This document shows, piece by piece, positions 51,641 to 61,083 of a stretch of 64,000 nucleotides of DNA. Origin of the DNA: Roseateles sp. GTDB lineage: Bacteria > Pseudomonadota > Gammaproteobacteria > Burkholderiales > Burkholderiaceae_C. The stretch lies in contig JAEUPJ010000076.1 in the NCBI GenBank assembly GCA_016790285.1, positions 1-64,000 of the forward strand, given 5' to 3'. The first letter of the stretch is position 1. Every line of letters begins with the position of its first letter. A program made the position numbers and the translations under genes. The notes under the pieces were generated by a model. It saw only the letters and a program-made list of their open reading frames with translations. It made no database searches and was not told the DNA's origin.

Positions 51641-53464
51641 ATGACCACCCCGATCCGCAACATCGCCATCATTGCCCACGTCGACCATGGCAAGACCACC
51701 ATGGTGGACCAGCTCCTGCGCCAGAGCGGCACCTTCGCCGACCACGAGAAGGTCGTCGACACCGTGATGGACAGCAATGCCATCGAACGTGAGCGCGGCA
51801 TCACCATCCTGGCCAAGAACTGCGCGGTCAGCTGGGGTGGCACGCACATCAACATCGTCGACACCCCGGGGCACGCGGACTTCGGCGGCGAAGTCGAGCG
51901 CGCGCTGTCCATGGTTGACGGCGTCGTGCTGCTGATCGACGCGCAAGAAGGCCCGATGCCGCAGACCCGCTTCGTCACGAAGAAGGCGCTGGCCCTGGGC
52001 TTGAAGCCCATCGTCGTCGTCAACAAGGTCGACAAGCCCGGTGCCAAGCCCGATGCCGTCATCAATGCCGCCTTCGACCTGTTCGACAAGCTCGGCGCCA
52101 CCGACGAGCAGCTGGACTTCCCCGTCGTCTACGCCTCCGGCATCAACGGCTGGACGTCGCTGACCGAAGGCGCGCCCGGCGAGCAGTGGGGCCCGGACAT
52201 GTCGGCCCTGTTCGAGACCGTCCTCAAGCACGTGCCGCCGCAAAAGGGCGACCCGGCCGCACCGCTGCAGCTGCAGATCTCGGCGCTGGACTTCTCCAGC
52301 TTCGTCGGCCGCATCGGCGTGGGCCGCATCAGCCAGGGCACCATCAAGCCGGGCATGCAGGTCAGCGTGATGGAAGGCCCCGGCGGCAAGGCCGTCAACG
52401 GCCGCATCAACCAGGTCCTCACCTTCCACGGCCTGGACCGCGTGCAGGTCACGGAAGCCGGCCCCGGCAACATCGTGCTGATCAACGGCATCGAGGACAT
52501 CGGCATCGGCGTGACCGTGACCGACCCGGCCAATCCGCAGCCGCTGCCGATGCTCAAGGTCGACGAGCCGACGCTGACGATGAACTTCTGCGTGAACACC
52601 AGCCCGCTGGCCGGCCGCGAAGGCAAGTACGTCACCAGCCGCCAGATCTGGGACCGCCTGCAAAAGGAACTGCAGCACAACGTCGCGCTGCGCGTGTCCG
52701 AGACCGACGAGGACGGCGTCTTCGAAGTCTGCGGCCGCGGTGAACTGCACCTGACCATCCTGCTGGAGAACATGCGCCGCGAAGGCTACGAGCTGGCCGT
52801 CTCCAAGCCGCGCGTGATGTTCAAGGACGTCGACGGCGTGAAGTGCGAGCCGATGGAGCTCGTGACGGCCGACGTCGAAGAAATCCACCAGGGTGGCGTC
52901 ATGCAGGCCCTGGGCCTGCGCAAGGGCGAGATGCTCAACATGGAGCCGGACGGCCACGGCCGTGTGCGCCTGGAGTACCGCATCCCGGCGCGCGGCCTGA
53001 TCGGCTTTGCCAACGAGTTCATGAACCTGACGCGTGGCTCGGGCCTGATCTCCTCCATCTTCGACGGCTACGAGCCGCACAAGGGCGACATCGGCGGCCG
53101 CAAGAACGGCGTGCTCATCTCGATGGACGATGGCGAGATCTTCACCTACGCGCTGGGCAAGCTCGACGACCGCGGCCGCATGTTCGTCAAGCCCAACGAC
53201 CCGGTGTACGAGGGCATGATCGTCGGCATCCACAGCCGCGACAACGACCTCGTCGTGAACGCCACGCGCACCAAGCAGCTGACGAACTTCCGCGTCTCGG
53301 GCAAGGAAGACGCGATCAAGATCACGCCGCCCATCGATCTCACGCTCGAGTACGGCGTCGACTTCATCGACGACGACGAGCTGGTCGAGATCACGCCCAA
53401 GAGCGTGCGCCTGCGCAAGCGCCACTTGTCCGAGAACGACCGCAAGCGCGCGTCCCGCGCTTGA
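51641..53464 (+). CDS. typA: Ribosome-associated GTPase TypA/BipA
   Basis: The product is 607 aa. The EF-G-like GTPase domain has AHVDHGKTTMVDQLL (residues 12-26), RERGITILAKN (switch I), DTPGHADFGGEV and NKVDKPGA. Domain II, domain III (NTSPLAGREGKYVTSRQIWDRL) and the TypA-specific C-terminal domain (GMIVGIHSRDNDLVVNATRTKQLTN) follow. It acts in 50S assembly and stress or cold adaptation. Confidence 0.96.
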   Translation: MTTPIRNIAIIAHVDHGKTTMVDQLLRQSGTFADHEKVVDTVMDSNAIERERGITILAKNCAVSWGGTHINIVDTPGHADFGGEVERALSMVDGVVLLIDAQEGPMPQTRFVTKKALALGLKPIVVVNKVDKPGAKPDAVINAAFDLFDKLGATDEQLDFPVVYASGINGWTSLTEGAPGEQWGPDMSALFETVLKHVPPQKGDPAAPLQLQISALDFSSFVGRIGVGRISQGTIKPGMQVSVMEGPGGKAVNGRINQVLTFHGLDRVQVTEAGPGNIVLINGIEDIGIGVTVTDPANPQPLPMLKVDEPTLTMNFCVNTSPLAGREGKYVTSRQIWDRLQKELQHNVALRVSETDEDGVFEVCGRGELHLTILLENMRREGYELAVSKPRVMFKDVDGVKCEPMELVTADVEEIHQGGVMQALGLRKGEMLNMEPDGHGRVRLEYRIPARGLIGFANEFMNLTRGSGLISSIFDGYEPHKGDIGGRKNGVLISMDDGEIFTYALGKLDDRGRMFVKPNDPVYEGMIVGIHSRDNDLVVNATRTKQLTNFRVSGKEDAIKITPPIDLTLEYGVDFIDDDELVEITPKSVRLRKRHLSENDRKRASRA

Positions 53465-53506
53465 TTTCGCGCAGCGCGCCCGCGGTGCTCGCCGGCGTGT
53501 TGCGTT

Positions 53507-53530
53507 CCCCCAGCCCGCTGCGGGCGGGGG
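53507..53530. repeat. GC-rich hairpin after typA
   Basis: CCCCC-A-GCCCG-CTG-CGGGC-GGGGG, a 10-bp stem with a bulged A. Followed by ATCTGGCCCG and then the CTCTTCTT hairpin, it repeats the layout seen after accD at 31529-31648. Confidence 0.45.
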
Positions 53531-53550
53531 ATCTGGCCCGATGAATGCCC

Positions 53551-53577
53551 GCGCCCCTGTCCAGGGGCGCTCTTCTT
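53551..53577 (+). terminator. Hairpin with CTCTTCTT tail before the EamA gene
   Basis: GCGCCCCT / AGGGGCGC stem with a GTCC loop and TCTTCTT tail. It directly abuts the next ATG (53579), as a similar hairpin does upstream of folC. Confidence 0.6.
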
Positions 53578-53578
53578 G

Positions 53579-54457
53579 ATGTCGCACCGTTCTGCCGTCT
53601 TGCTGATGCTGCTCGTCACGCTGATGTGGAGTTCGGCGGGCGTGGTCACGCGGCAGCTGGAGGCGGCGCGTGGGTTCGAGATCACGTTCTGGCGCAGCAG
53701 TTTCAATGCGGTGGCCCTGGTGCTGATCCTGGGCGTCATGCGCGGGCGGGCGCTGCTGCCGGCCCTGCGCGGCGCGGCCGTGTGGGCGTCGGGCGTCTGC
53801 TGGGGCGTCATGTTCACGGCCTTCATGGTGGCGCTGTCGCTCACGACGGTGGCCAACGTGCTGGTGACGATGTCGCTCGGCCCCTTGATCACGGCGCTGT
53901 TCGCCCGTGTGTTCCTGCACCAGCACATCCCTGCCCGGACCTGGGGCGCCATCGTCGTGGCCAGCATCGGCATCGCCTGGATGTTCGGCCAGCAGGCCGG
54001 CGCGGGCGGCAGCCTCATCGGGGTGATCGTGGCCCTGGGCGTGCCGCTCGCAGCGGCCACGAACTGGTGCCTGCTGCAAAAGGTGGGGCAGGGCAGTGGG
54101 GCCGACATGCTGCCGGCCGTGCTGCTGGGCGCGCTGATGTCCGCCGGCCTCACGCTGCCGCTGGCCTGGCCGCTGCAGGCCAGCGCGCACGACCTGGGCC
54201 TGCTCGCCTTCCTGGGCGTGTTCCAGCTGGCGGTGCCTTGCCTGCTGGCCGTGCGGCTGGCACGCGAGCTGCCCGGGCACGAGATCGCGCTGCTCGGGCA
54301 GGCGGAAACCCTGCTCGGCGTGCTCTGGGCCTGGCTCTTTGCGGGCGAACACCCAGGCAGCGCGGCCCTGATCGGCGGTAGCCTCGTGCTGCTGGCGCTC
54401 ATCGCCAACGAAGCCCTCGCGACCCCTTCCGCTCAATCCGTCTCCAAGAACGCATGA
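53579..54457 (+). CDS. EamA/DMT family transporter
   Basis: The product is 292 aa with about ten membrane helices in two EamA repeats (LLMLLVTLMWSSAGVVTRQ; VIVALGVPLAAATNWCLLQKVG). The conserved first-helix W-G/S-x and the EITFWRSSFNAVAL segment are typical of drug/metabolite exporters. The substrate is unknown. No ribosome site precedes the ATG, which follows a hairpin by two bases. The next gene overlaps its stop. Confidence 0.9.
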   Translation: MSHRSAVLLMLLVTLMWSSAGVVTRQLEAARGFEITFWRSSFNAVALVLILGVMRGRALLPALRGAAVWASGVCWGVMFTAFMVALSLTTVANVLVTMSLGPLITALFARVFLHQHIPARTWGAIVVASIGIAWMFGQQAGAGGSLIGVIVALGVPLAAATNWCLLQKVGQGSGADMLPAVLLGALMSAGLTLPLAWPLQASAHDLGLLAFLGVFQLAVPCLLAVRLARELPGHEIALLGQAETLLGVLWAWLFAGEHPGSAALIGGSLVLLALIANEALATPSAQSVSKNA

Positions 54458-55572
54458 ACGACCTGATTCCGTCCCTGGTGTCCGACGGCCAGATCCTGGC
54501 CGAGATCAATGGCTGCCTCGGCCTTATCACGCTGAACCGTCCGCAGGCGCTCAACGCGTTGTCGCTGCCGATGATCCGCGACATCACGACGCTGCTCAGG
54601 CACTGGGCCGACCGGCCGGAGATCCAGGCCGTGGCGGTGCTGGGCGCCGGCCGCGAGGGCAAGCCGCCGGCCTTCTGCGCGGGCGGGGACATCCGCTTCT
54701 TCCACCAGGCCGCCCATGCGGGTGACCCGGCGCTGGGCGACTTCTTCACCGAGGAGTACCGCCTGAACCACCTCATCCATGCCTACCCCAAGCCCTACAT
54801 CGCGCTGATGGACGGCATCGTCATGGGCGGCGGCATGGGCATCAGCCAGGGCGCCAAGCTGCGCGTGCTGTCTGAGCGCTCCAAGCTCGCGATGCCGGAG
54901 ACGGGCATCGGCCTGTTCCCCGACGTCGGCGGCGGCTACTTCCTGGCGCAATGCCCCGGCCACGTGGGCGAGTGGCTGGCGCTGACGGGCCAGTCGATCG
55001 CCGCGGGCGACGCCATCGAGTGGGGCCTGGGTGACGTGTTCGTGCCCGCGGCGCAGTGGGACGACCTCGTCGCGGCGCTCAAGTCCAGCCCGCAGCCGAG
55101 CGCCGAGCATGTCGTGGCGACCGTCATGGAGCGCGCCGACCTCGCTCCGGCCGCCGACCCCAAGGCGGCCGCCGAACGCATCGACCGCCACTTCGGTGAG
55201 CCCAGCGTCGCAGGCATCCTCGACTCGCTCGCCGCCGCTGGCGACGACTGGGCGCGCCAGACGCACGACAGCCTGCTGCATCGCTCGCCCACGATGCTGG
55301 CCGTGACGCTGGAACTCGTGCGCCGCGGCCGCAGGCTGAGCCTGGCCGATGACCTGCGCCTGGAGCGCGACCTGGTGCACCAGTGCTTCCACCTGCGCGG
55401 CAGCGCCGAGGCCAGCGAGACGGTCGAGGGCATCCGTGCCCTGGCGGTCGACAAGGACCATGCCCCGCGCTGGCGCCCGGCTCGCGTCGCCGAGGTCGAC
55501 CCCGCCGAAGTGGCGGCCTTCTTCGTGAGCCCCTGGCCGCCCGAGGCGCATCCGCTGAAGGACCTGGCGTGA
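54454..55572 (+). CDS. 3-hydroxyisobutyryl-CoA hydrolase-type enoyl-CoA hydratase family protein
   Basis: The product is 372 aa of the crotonase superfamily. The oxyanion-hole motifs FCAGGDIR and DGIVMGGGMGISQGAKLRV, the catalytic Glu and Asp eight residues apart in PETGIGLFPDVGGGYFLA, and the long C-terminal ECH_2 region match 3-hydroxyisobutyryl-CoA hydrolases of valine breakdown. The valine route ends in propionyl-CoA, the substrate of the pcc/mutase genes in this window. ATGA overlap with the EamA gene. Confidence 0.85.
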   Translation: MNDLIPSLVSDGQILAEINGCLGLITLNRPQALNALSLPMIRDITTLLRHWADRPEIQAVAVLGAGREGKPPAFCAGGDIRFFHQAAHAGDPALGDFFTEEYRLNHLIHAYPKPYIALMDGIVMGGGMGISQGAKLRVLSERSKLAMPETGIGLFPDVGGGYFLAQCPGHVGEWLALTGQSIAAGDAIEWGLGDVFVPAAQWDDLVAALKSSPQPSAEHVVATVMERADLAPAADPKAAAERIDRHFGEPSVAGILDSLAAAGDDWARQTHDSLLHRSPTMLAVTLELVRRGRRLSLADDLRLERDLVHQCFHLRGSAEASETVEGIRALAVDKDHAPRWRPARVAEVDPAEVAAFFVSPWPPEAHPLKDLA

Positions 55573-57590
55573 CCGCCACCGCGGCCCTGGCGCCCTCGGC
55601 CGGCGTGGGCGGCCACGCCGCCGCCCCGGCCCGGCATGCCTACAACCTGGGCCTGCAGGGCATGCGCGGCATCGCGATCCTGCTGGTGCTGCTCAACCAT
55701 GCGCACGTGCCGGGGTTTCAGGGGGGCTTCATCGGGGTCGACGTCTTCTTCGTCATCTCCGGCTACCTCATCGGCGGCCTGCTGCTGCGCGAGCTGCAGA
55801 CCACCGGCCGCATCGACCTCTGGGCGTTCTACGCGCGCCGCGTGCGCCGCCTGCTGCCCGCGGCGGTGCTGCTCATCCTCGTGGTGCTGCTGGGCATCCG
55901 CTTCCTGTATGCGCCGCATGAGCAGGACGAACTCCTGTCCTCGGCCCGTGCTTCGGCGCTGTATGCCGCCAACCTGTGGTTCGCGAGCCGGCCGACCGAC
56001 TACTTCGGCGGCCACACCGAGGCCAATCCGCTGCTGCACCTGTGGTCGCTCGCGGTGGAGGAGCAGTTCTACCTGTTCTGGCCGCTGCTGATGCTGGCCG
56101 TCTGCCGCGGTGCCGGCGGGGCGGACCCGCGCCGCCGCGTCACGGCCCTCATCGTGGGCGCCGGGGTCGTGAGCCTTGCGGCCTGCATCGTCGTGTCGCT
56201 GGTGCACTTCAAGTACGCCTTCTTCCTCACGCCGATGCGGGTGTGGGAGTTCGGGGCCGGCATGCTGGTGGCCATGCGGCCGGGCTGGTCGCGCGCGCTG
56301 AGCCCCAGGGCGCTGCAGGGCGTGGGCGTGTTCGCGCTGGCTGCGCTGGCTGTGGCCAACCTGCGCTTTGACGGCAGCCTGCAGTTCCCCGGCTTCTGGG
56401 CCGTCATCCCGGTGGCTGCAGCCGTCGGGCTGCTGCTGGCCGCCGAGCGTGGCCAGGCCTCCTGGGTGGGGCGGCTGCTGGAGGCGCGCCCGCTGCGCTG
56501 GGTGGGCGACTGCTCCTACTCGGTCTACCTCTGGCATTGGCCCGTGCTCATCGCGGCGGCGGTCTGGACCTCCACGCCCGGCCCGCTGTTGACGGCCTCG
56601 CTCGTCGTCCTGTCGGTGCTGCTGGGCTGGCTGTCCTACCTCGGCGTCGAGCAGGTGTTCATGCGGCGCCTGTGGCAAGGCGCCTCGCCCGTGCGCGTGG
56701 CGCTCGTCGGCCTGGGCGCCTGCGTGGCCGTGGCCGGTGCCGCGCAGTGGATGCGCGGCCACATCCACAAGGGCAGCGAGGGCACGCCCTACCTGCAGGC
56801 CTCCAAGTGGCAGCTGGTCGACTCCTCCGGCTGCCTGGTGCTCTTCGATGCCGTGGACCAGCCGTCCTGCGAGTTCGGGGACACCGCGTCGGCCACGACG
56901 GTGGTGCTGTTCGGCGACTCCCACGCCGCGCAGTGGCTGGCGCCGCTGGAGACCCTGGCCAAGGCCCAGGGCTGGCGCCTCGTGGCCCTCACCAAGGCCG
57001 TCTGCCCGTCGGTCGACACGCACGTGGACTTCTACGTCACGCGCTCGCGCTTCGTGCAGTGCGAGCAATGGCGTGCGCGCATGTTCGAGCGCCTGGAGCA
57101 GCTGCGCCCGCAGATGGTCGTCATGGCCAGCTCGGCGGGTTACCGCGACGTGGAACTGCCGCGCTGGGAGGCCGGCCTCGCCAGCACCGTGAAGCGGCTG
57201 CAGGGCATGGGCAGCAAGGTGGCCTACATCCGTGACACGCCGCACACCGGGCTGGACGTGCCCACCTGCTGGGCCCGCGTGGCCTGGTGGGGCTGGGTGC
57301 CGCCCGGGGCCTGCACCTACCCCACCGCCGCGCACGATGAACGGCTCGCTTCCCTGGCCGAAGCCGAGGCCCGCGCGGCGGCCAGCCTGGGCGCCGTCTA
57401 CATCGACCTCTCCGACGCCATTTGCACGACCGAGCGCTGCCCCACGCGACACGGCGACACGCCCATGTTCCGCGACCGCACGCACCTGAGCGAGCCCTTC
57501 GCGCGCACGCTGGCGCCGCAGTTGGCCGAGCGGCTGCTGCCGTTGCTCGTAAGCGGCGCGCCGGCGGCGGCATCGGCAGTTGCCCGCTGA
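55569..57590 (+). CDS. OafA/YrhL-type acyltransferase with C-terminal SGNH domain
   Basis: The product is 673 aa. The N-terminal acyltransferase-3 membrane domain (about ten helices, residues 30-390) starts GLQGMRGIAILLVLLNHAHVPGFQGGFIGVDVFFVISGYL, with the catalytic His in the early helix. The periplasmic SGNH domain has VVLFGDSHAAQWL near 450 and the late DRTHLSEPFA, with the Asp-x-x-His dyad. Such proteins O-acetylate cell-surface glycans. The GTG start overlaps the upstream stop (GTGA); a longer frame from 55383 is a shadow. Confidence 0.9.
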   Translation: MTATAALAPSAGVGGHAAAPARHAYNLGLQGMRGIAILLVLLNHAHVPGFQGGFIGVDVFFVISGYLIGGLLLRELQTTGRIDLWAFYARRVRRLLPAAVLLILVVLLGIRFLYAPHEQDELLSSARASALYAANLWFASRPTDYFGGHTEANPLLHLWSLAVEEQFYLFWPLLMLAVCRGAGGADPRRRVTALIVGAGVVSLAACIVVSLVHFKYAFFLTPMRVWEFGAGMLVAMRPGWSRALSPRALQGVGVFALAALAVANLRFDGSLQFPGFWAVIPVAAAVGLLLAAERGQASWVGRLLEARPLRWVGDCSYSVYLWHWPVLIAAAVWTSTPGPLLTASLVVLSVLLGWLSYLGVEQVFMRRLWQGASPVRVALVGLGACVAVAGAAQWMRGHIHKGSEGTPYLQASKWQLVDSSGCLVLFDAVDQPSCEFGDTASATTVVLFGDSHAAQWLAPLETLAKAQGWRLVALTKAVCPSVDTHVDFYVTRSRFVQCEQWRARMFERLEQLRPQMVVMASSAGYRDVELPRWEAGLASTVKRLQGMGSKVAYIRDTPHTGLDVPTCWARVAWWGWVPPGACTYPTAAHDERLASLAEAEARAAASLGAVYIDLSDAICTTERCPTRHGDTPMFRDRTHLSEPFARTLAPQLAERLLPLLVSGAPAAASAVAR

Positions 57591-57615
57591 TGGCCCTGGC
57601 GGCAGGGCAGGGCGC

Positions 57616-58638
57616 ATGACCGAGGGACAATCGACGGTGATGTCTGCCCCTGCTGTTTCTCCCTGGCGCCTGTCCGTCGCGCCGATGATGGACTGGACTG
57701 ATCGCCATTGCCGCTACCTGCACCGCCTGATCACGCGGCACGCCTTGCTGTACACCGAGATGGTGACCACCGGCGCGCTGCTGTATGGCGACCAGCCGCG
57801 CCACCTCGACTACAACCCCGAGGAGCACCCCGTGGCGCTCCAGCTCGGTGGCAGCGAACCGGCCGACCTGGCTGCCTGCGCCAAGCTAGCCGAGCGCTGG
57901 GGCTATGACGAGGTCAACCTGAACTGCGGCTGCCCGAGCGAGCGGGTGCAAAAGGGCGCCTTCGGTGCCTGCCTGATGTCCGAGCCCCAGCTCGTGGCCG
58001 ACTGCGTGAAGGCCATGCGCGACGCGACCTCGCTGCCCGTGACGGTCAAGCACCGCATCGGCATCGACAAGATCGAGAGTTACGAGTTCGTGCGCGACTT
58101 CGTCGGCACCGTGGCCGCCGCGGGTTGCGACGTGTTCATCGTGCACGCCCGCAACGCCTGGCTCCAGGGCCTGAGCCCCAAGGAGAACCGCGAGATCCCG
58201 CCGCTGCGCTACGAGATCGTCGCGCAGCTCAAGCGCGAGTTCCCGCAGCTCACCATCGCCATCAACGGCGGCCTCAAGACGCCTGACGAGATCGCGCAGC
58301 AGCTGGCGCATGTGGACGGCGTGATGATCGGCCGCGAGGCCTACCACGAGCCCTGGAGCATGGCGCAGTGGGACTCCCGCTTCTTCGGCCAGCCCGACCC
58401 CGCGGCGTCGCGCGAGGCCGTGGAGGCCGCCTGGCTCGACTACCTCGACCGCCTGCACGCCGCCGGCCGCTCCTGGCCGCACGCCATGCGCCACGCGCTG
58501 GGCCTGTGGAACGGCACGCCCGGCGCACGCCGCTGGCGCCAGGTATGGAGCGACCACCGCCTCAAGACCCTGCCGCCGCGGCAGGTGGCCGCCCAGGCGA
58601 CGGCGGCACGGCTGTCCGGCCAGCTCGCCGCGGCATGA
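57616..58638 (+). CDS. dusA: tRNA-dihydrouridine(20/20a) synthase
   Basis: The product is 340 aa. An FMN TIM barrel that reduces uridine 20/20a in tRNA. SVAPMMDWTDRHCRYLHRLI, NLNCGCPSERVQKGAFGACLM (catalytic Cys) and VKHRIGID are DusA hallmarks. Starts at 57616 (MTEGQ) and 57640 (MSAPAV) are both possible; the first has GCAGGGC upstream. Confidence 0.93.
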   Translation: MTEGQSTVMSAPAVSPWRLSVAPMMDWTDRHCRYLHRLITRHALLYTEMVTTGALLYGDQPRHLDYNPEEHPVALQLGGSEPADLAACAKLAERWGYDEVNLNCGCPSERVQKGAFGACLMSEPQLVADCVKAMRDATSLPVTVKHRIGIDKIESYEFVRDFVGTVAAAGCDVFIVHARNAWLQGLSPKENREIPPLRYEIVAQLKREFPQLTIAINGGLKTPDEIAQQLAHVDGVMIGREAYHEPWSMAQWDSRFFGQPDPAASREAVEAAWLDYLDRLHAAGRSWPHAMRHALGLWNGTPGARRWRQVWSDHRLKTLPPRQVAAQATAARLSGQLAAA

Positions 58639-58647
58639 CGACCGACC

Positions 58648-59235
58648 GTGGGCTCCGTCGTCGACGCTGATGACCCGCCCGGCCTGCCGGCCGACGAGCC
58701 GCTGTGGTGCCACAGCTTCGACACGGCGCTGGGCCGCTGCGGCGTCGTGTGGAGCCGCCTGGGGCTCGTGGCCTCGCTGCTGCCCGATGCCAGCCCGCAA
58801 AGGCTCCAGCGCCGCCATCCCGGCGCGGTGCTGACGGACGAACTGCCGGCACCCGTGCAGCACGCCGTGCAGGGCATCCGGGCCCTGCTGGGTGGCGAGA
58901 TGCGTGACCTGCGCGACGTGGTGCTCGATGAACGTGGCATCCCGGCGTTCCGCCGCCAGGTCCATGCACTGACGCGGGCCATCCCGCCCGGCCAGACGCG
59001 CACCTACGGCGAGATTGCTGCCGCGCTGGGCCAACCCGGCGCCGCGCGGGCCGTGGGCCGGGCCGAAGGCGAAAACCCCTTTGCGCCCATCGTGCCCTGC
59101 CACCGCGTGATGGGCGCGGGCGGCGAGCCGACCGGGTTTTCGGCGCCGGGCGGCATCCAGACCAAGCGCCGGCTGCTGCTCATCGAGGCGCGCGCGGCCG
59201 GCCAGCTCGCCGGGGACCAACAAGCCTTGTTCTAA
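58648..59235 (+). CDS. ogt: Methylated-DNA--protein-cysteine methyltransferase
   Basis: The product is 195 aa. It repairs O6-alkylguanine in DNA by suicide transfer to Cys151 in IVPCHRVMGAGGEPTGF. The HTH-like RTYGEIAAALGQPGAARAVG supplies the arginine finger. The start is a GTG nine bases after the dusA stop. It could also be called an Ogt/AGT homologue. Confidence 0.9.
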   Translation: MGSVVDADDPPGLPADEPLWCHSFDTALGRCGVVWSRLGLVASLLPDASPQRLQRRHPGAVLTDELPAPVQHAVQGIRALLGGEMRDLRDVVLDERGIPAFRRQVHALTRAIPPGQTRTYGEIAAALGQPGAARAVGRAEGENPFAPIVPCHRVMGAGGEPTGFSAPGGIQTKRRLLLIEARAAGQLAGDQQALF

Positions 59236-59241
59236 TCGCGC

Positions 59242-60486
59242 ATGTCTTTTGCATCCCTGGGCTTGTCGCCCGCCCTGCTGCGCGCCGTGCGCGAGCTGGG
59301 CTACCACGCCCCCACGGCCATCCAGGCCGCTGCCCTACCACCCATCCTGGCCGGCGCCGACGTGCTGGCGCTCGCCCAGACCGGTTCCGGCAAGACCGCG
59401 GCCTTTGCGCTGCCGCTGCTGCAGCGCCTCGTGGCCGCGCCGCCGCGACCCGGGCCGCGGGCGCTCGTCCTCGCGCCCACGCGCGAGCTCGCCGCGCAGA
59501 CCGCCGAGCTGCTGCGCGAGCTGGCCAGCCGGCTGCTGCACCGGCCCAAGGTGGCGCTGGCCTTCGGCGGCGTCTCCATCAACCCGCAGCTGATGGCGCT
59601 GCGCGGCGGCTGTGACGTGATGGTGGCCACGCCCGGGCGCCTGCTGGACCTGCTGGAGCACAACGGCCTCACGCTCGCCGGTGTCGAGTGCTTGGTGCTG
59701 GACGAGGCCGACCGCCTGCTGGCCGCCGGCTTTGCCGACGAACTCCACCGCGTGCTGGCCCAGTTGCCGGCGCGTCGGCAGTCGCTGCTTTTCTCGGCCA
59801 CCTGCCCGGCAGGGGTGCAGGCCCTGGCCGAGCAGCTGCTGCACGAGCCTGTGCGCATTGCCATCGAGGAGGCGCCGCCGCAGATCACCCAGCGCGCCAT
59901 CCAGCTCGACCGTGCCCAGCGCCTGCCGGCCCTGCGCCAGCTGCTGCGTGACGAAGCCTGGGCCCGCGCGCTGGTGTTCGTGGCCAGCCGCTACACGGCC
60001 GAGCTGGTGTCGGACAAGCTCTTTGCCCACGGCTTCAAGGCCGGTGTGCTGCACGGCGAGCTGAGCCAGGGCGCCCGGCGCGATGTGCTGGCGGCGCTCA
60101 AGGCCGGCAGCGTGCAGGTGCTCGTCGCCACCGACGTGGCGGCGCGCGGCCTGCATGTCGAGGCGCTGGACGCCGTCGTCAATTACGAGCTGCCCCGCTC
60201 GGCGGCCGACTACACCCACCGCATCGGCCGCACGGGCCGGGCGGGCGCGCAGGGCGTGGCGGTGAGCTTCATCTGCGCTGACAGCGCCGAGAACGCCGAG
60301 AGCCATTTCCGCCTCATCGAGAAGCGCCAGGGCCAGCGCGTGCCGCGCGAGTGCCTGCCCGGCTTCGAGCCGCAGGCCGTGGCCACCGAGGCGCAGGCCA
60401 GCGGCGGCATCAAGAGCGCCACCCGCAAGAGCAAGAAGGACAAGCTGCGCGAAGCCGCAGCCAAGGCAGCCACCGATGGGCATTGA
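59242..60486 (+). CDS. DEAD-box RNA helicase (RhlE-like)
   Basis: The product is 414 aa. Two RecA domains carry the Q motif (FASLGLSPALLRAVRELGY...AIQ), AQTGSGKTAAF, PTRELAAQ, the DEAD box VLDEADRLL, SAT, and HRIGRTGRAG. A short basic tail (KSATRKSKKDKLREAAAK) follows. It unwinds RNA in ribosome assembly or RNA decay. The CYTH gene starts inside its last codons. Confidence 0.93.
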   Translation: MSFASLGLSPALLRAVRELGYHAPTAIQAAALPPILAGADVLALAQTGSGKTAAFALPLLQRLVAAPPRPGPRALVLAPTRELAAQTAELLRELASRLLHRPKVALAFGGVSINPQLMALRGGCDVMVATPGRLLDLLEHNGLTLAGVECLVLDEADRLLAAGFADELHRVLAQLPARRQSLLFSATCPAGVQALAEQLLHEPVRIAIEEAPPQITQRAIQLDRAQRLPALRQLLRDEAWARALVFVASRYTAELVSDKLFAHGFKAGVLHGELSQGARRDVLAALKAGSVQVLVATDVAARGLHVEALDAVVNYELPRSAADYTHRIGRTGRAGAQGVAVSFICADSAENAESHFRLIEKRQGQRVPRECLPGFEPQAVATEAQASGGIKSATRKSKKDKLREAAAKAATDGH

Positions 60487-60946
60487 GATCGAACGCAAAT
60501 TCCTGGTCGCCAGCGACGCCTGGCGCGCCCAGGCCGGCCGCGCCACCCGCTTCAGCCAGGGCTACCTGAGCCGCGACCCCGCGCGCACCGTGCGCGTGCG
60601 GCTGGCCGGCGAGCAGGCCTTCCTCACGATCAAGGGCGCGACGACGGGCGCCTCGCGTGCCGAGTTCGAGTACGCCGTGCCACTGGCCGATGCCCGCGCG
60701 TTGCTGGCAATGTGCGACGGCCCGGTGGTGGAGAAGGTGCGCCACCTGTGCGTGCATGAGGGCATGACCTGGGAGGTCGACGAGTTCCTGGGTGCCAATG
60801 CAGGCCTGGTGCTCGCCGAGATCGAGCTGTCCTCGGAAGACCAGCCTTTCGGGCGCCCGGCGTGGCTCGGCGAGGAGGTCACCGGCGACGCGCGCTACGT
60901 GAACGCCAACCTGGCGGTGCGGCCCTTCAGCGCCTGGAACGCCTAG
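60476..60946 (+). CDS. CYTH domain protein (triphosphate tunnel metalloenzyme)
   Basis: The product is 156 aa. MGIEIERKFLV is the EXEXK signature of the CYTH tunnel, with further basic and acidic strand residues (RVRLAGEQAFLTIKG; WEVDEFLG; LAEIELSSEDQPF). Bacterial members hydrolyse inorganic tripolyphosphate or similar. It overlaps the helicase by 11 bases. Confidence 0.92.
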   Translation: MGIEIERKFLVASDAWRAQAGRATRFSQGYLSRDPARTVRVRLAGEQAFLTIKGATTGASRAEFEYAVPLADARALLAMCDGPVVEKVRHLCVHEGMTWEVDEFLGANAGLVLAEIELSSEDQPFGRPAWLGEEVTGDARYVNANLAVRPFSAWNA

Positions 60947-60952
60947 ACGGGG

Positions 60953-60976
60953 CTGACGGGCCTGACGAGGCTGACG
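60953..60976. repeat. Three CTGACG repeats at 9-bp spacing
   Basis: CTGACG occurs at 60953, 60962 and 60971, just after the CYTH stop, in a 9-bp tandem frame (CTGACGGGC, CTGACGAGG, CTGACGCGC). It may be a protein-binding array or chance. Confidence 0.4.
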
Positions 60977-61015
60977 CGCTGCATCTGGCCGCCGGGCGGC
61001 TGCGTAGCTGTCACA

Positions 61016-61048
61016 CGGGGGCAACCCCCGCCGCCGATCATCCGGCGG
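61016..61048 (+). promoter_or_regulatory. Paired hairpins upstream of the His-rich gene
   Basis: CGGGGG-CAA-CCCCCG (61016-61030) and CCGCCG-N6-CGGCGG (61031-61048) are adjacent. No T-run follows. It lies 36 bases before the GTG at 61084: leader structure or weak terminator of the upstream operon. Confidence 0.4.
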
Positions 61049-61083
61049 GCGACCTGTATCGCCAACTCGACTGACACCCGCCC

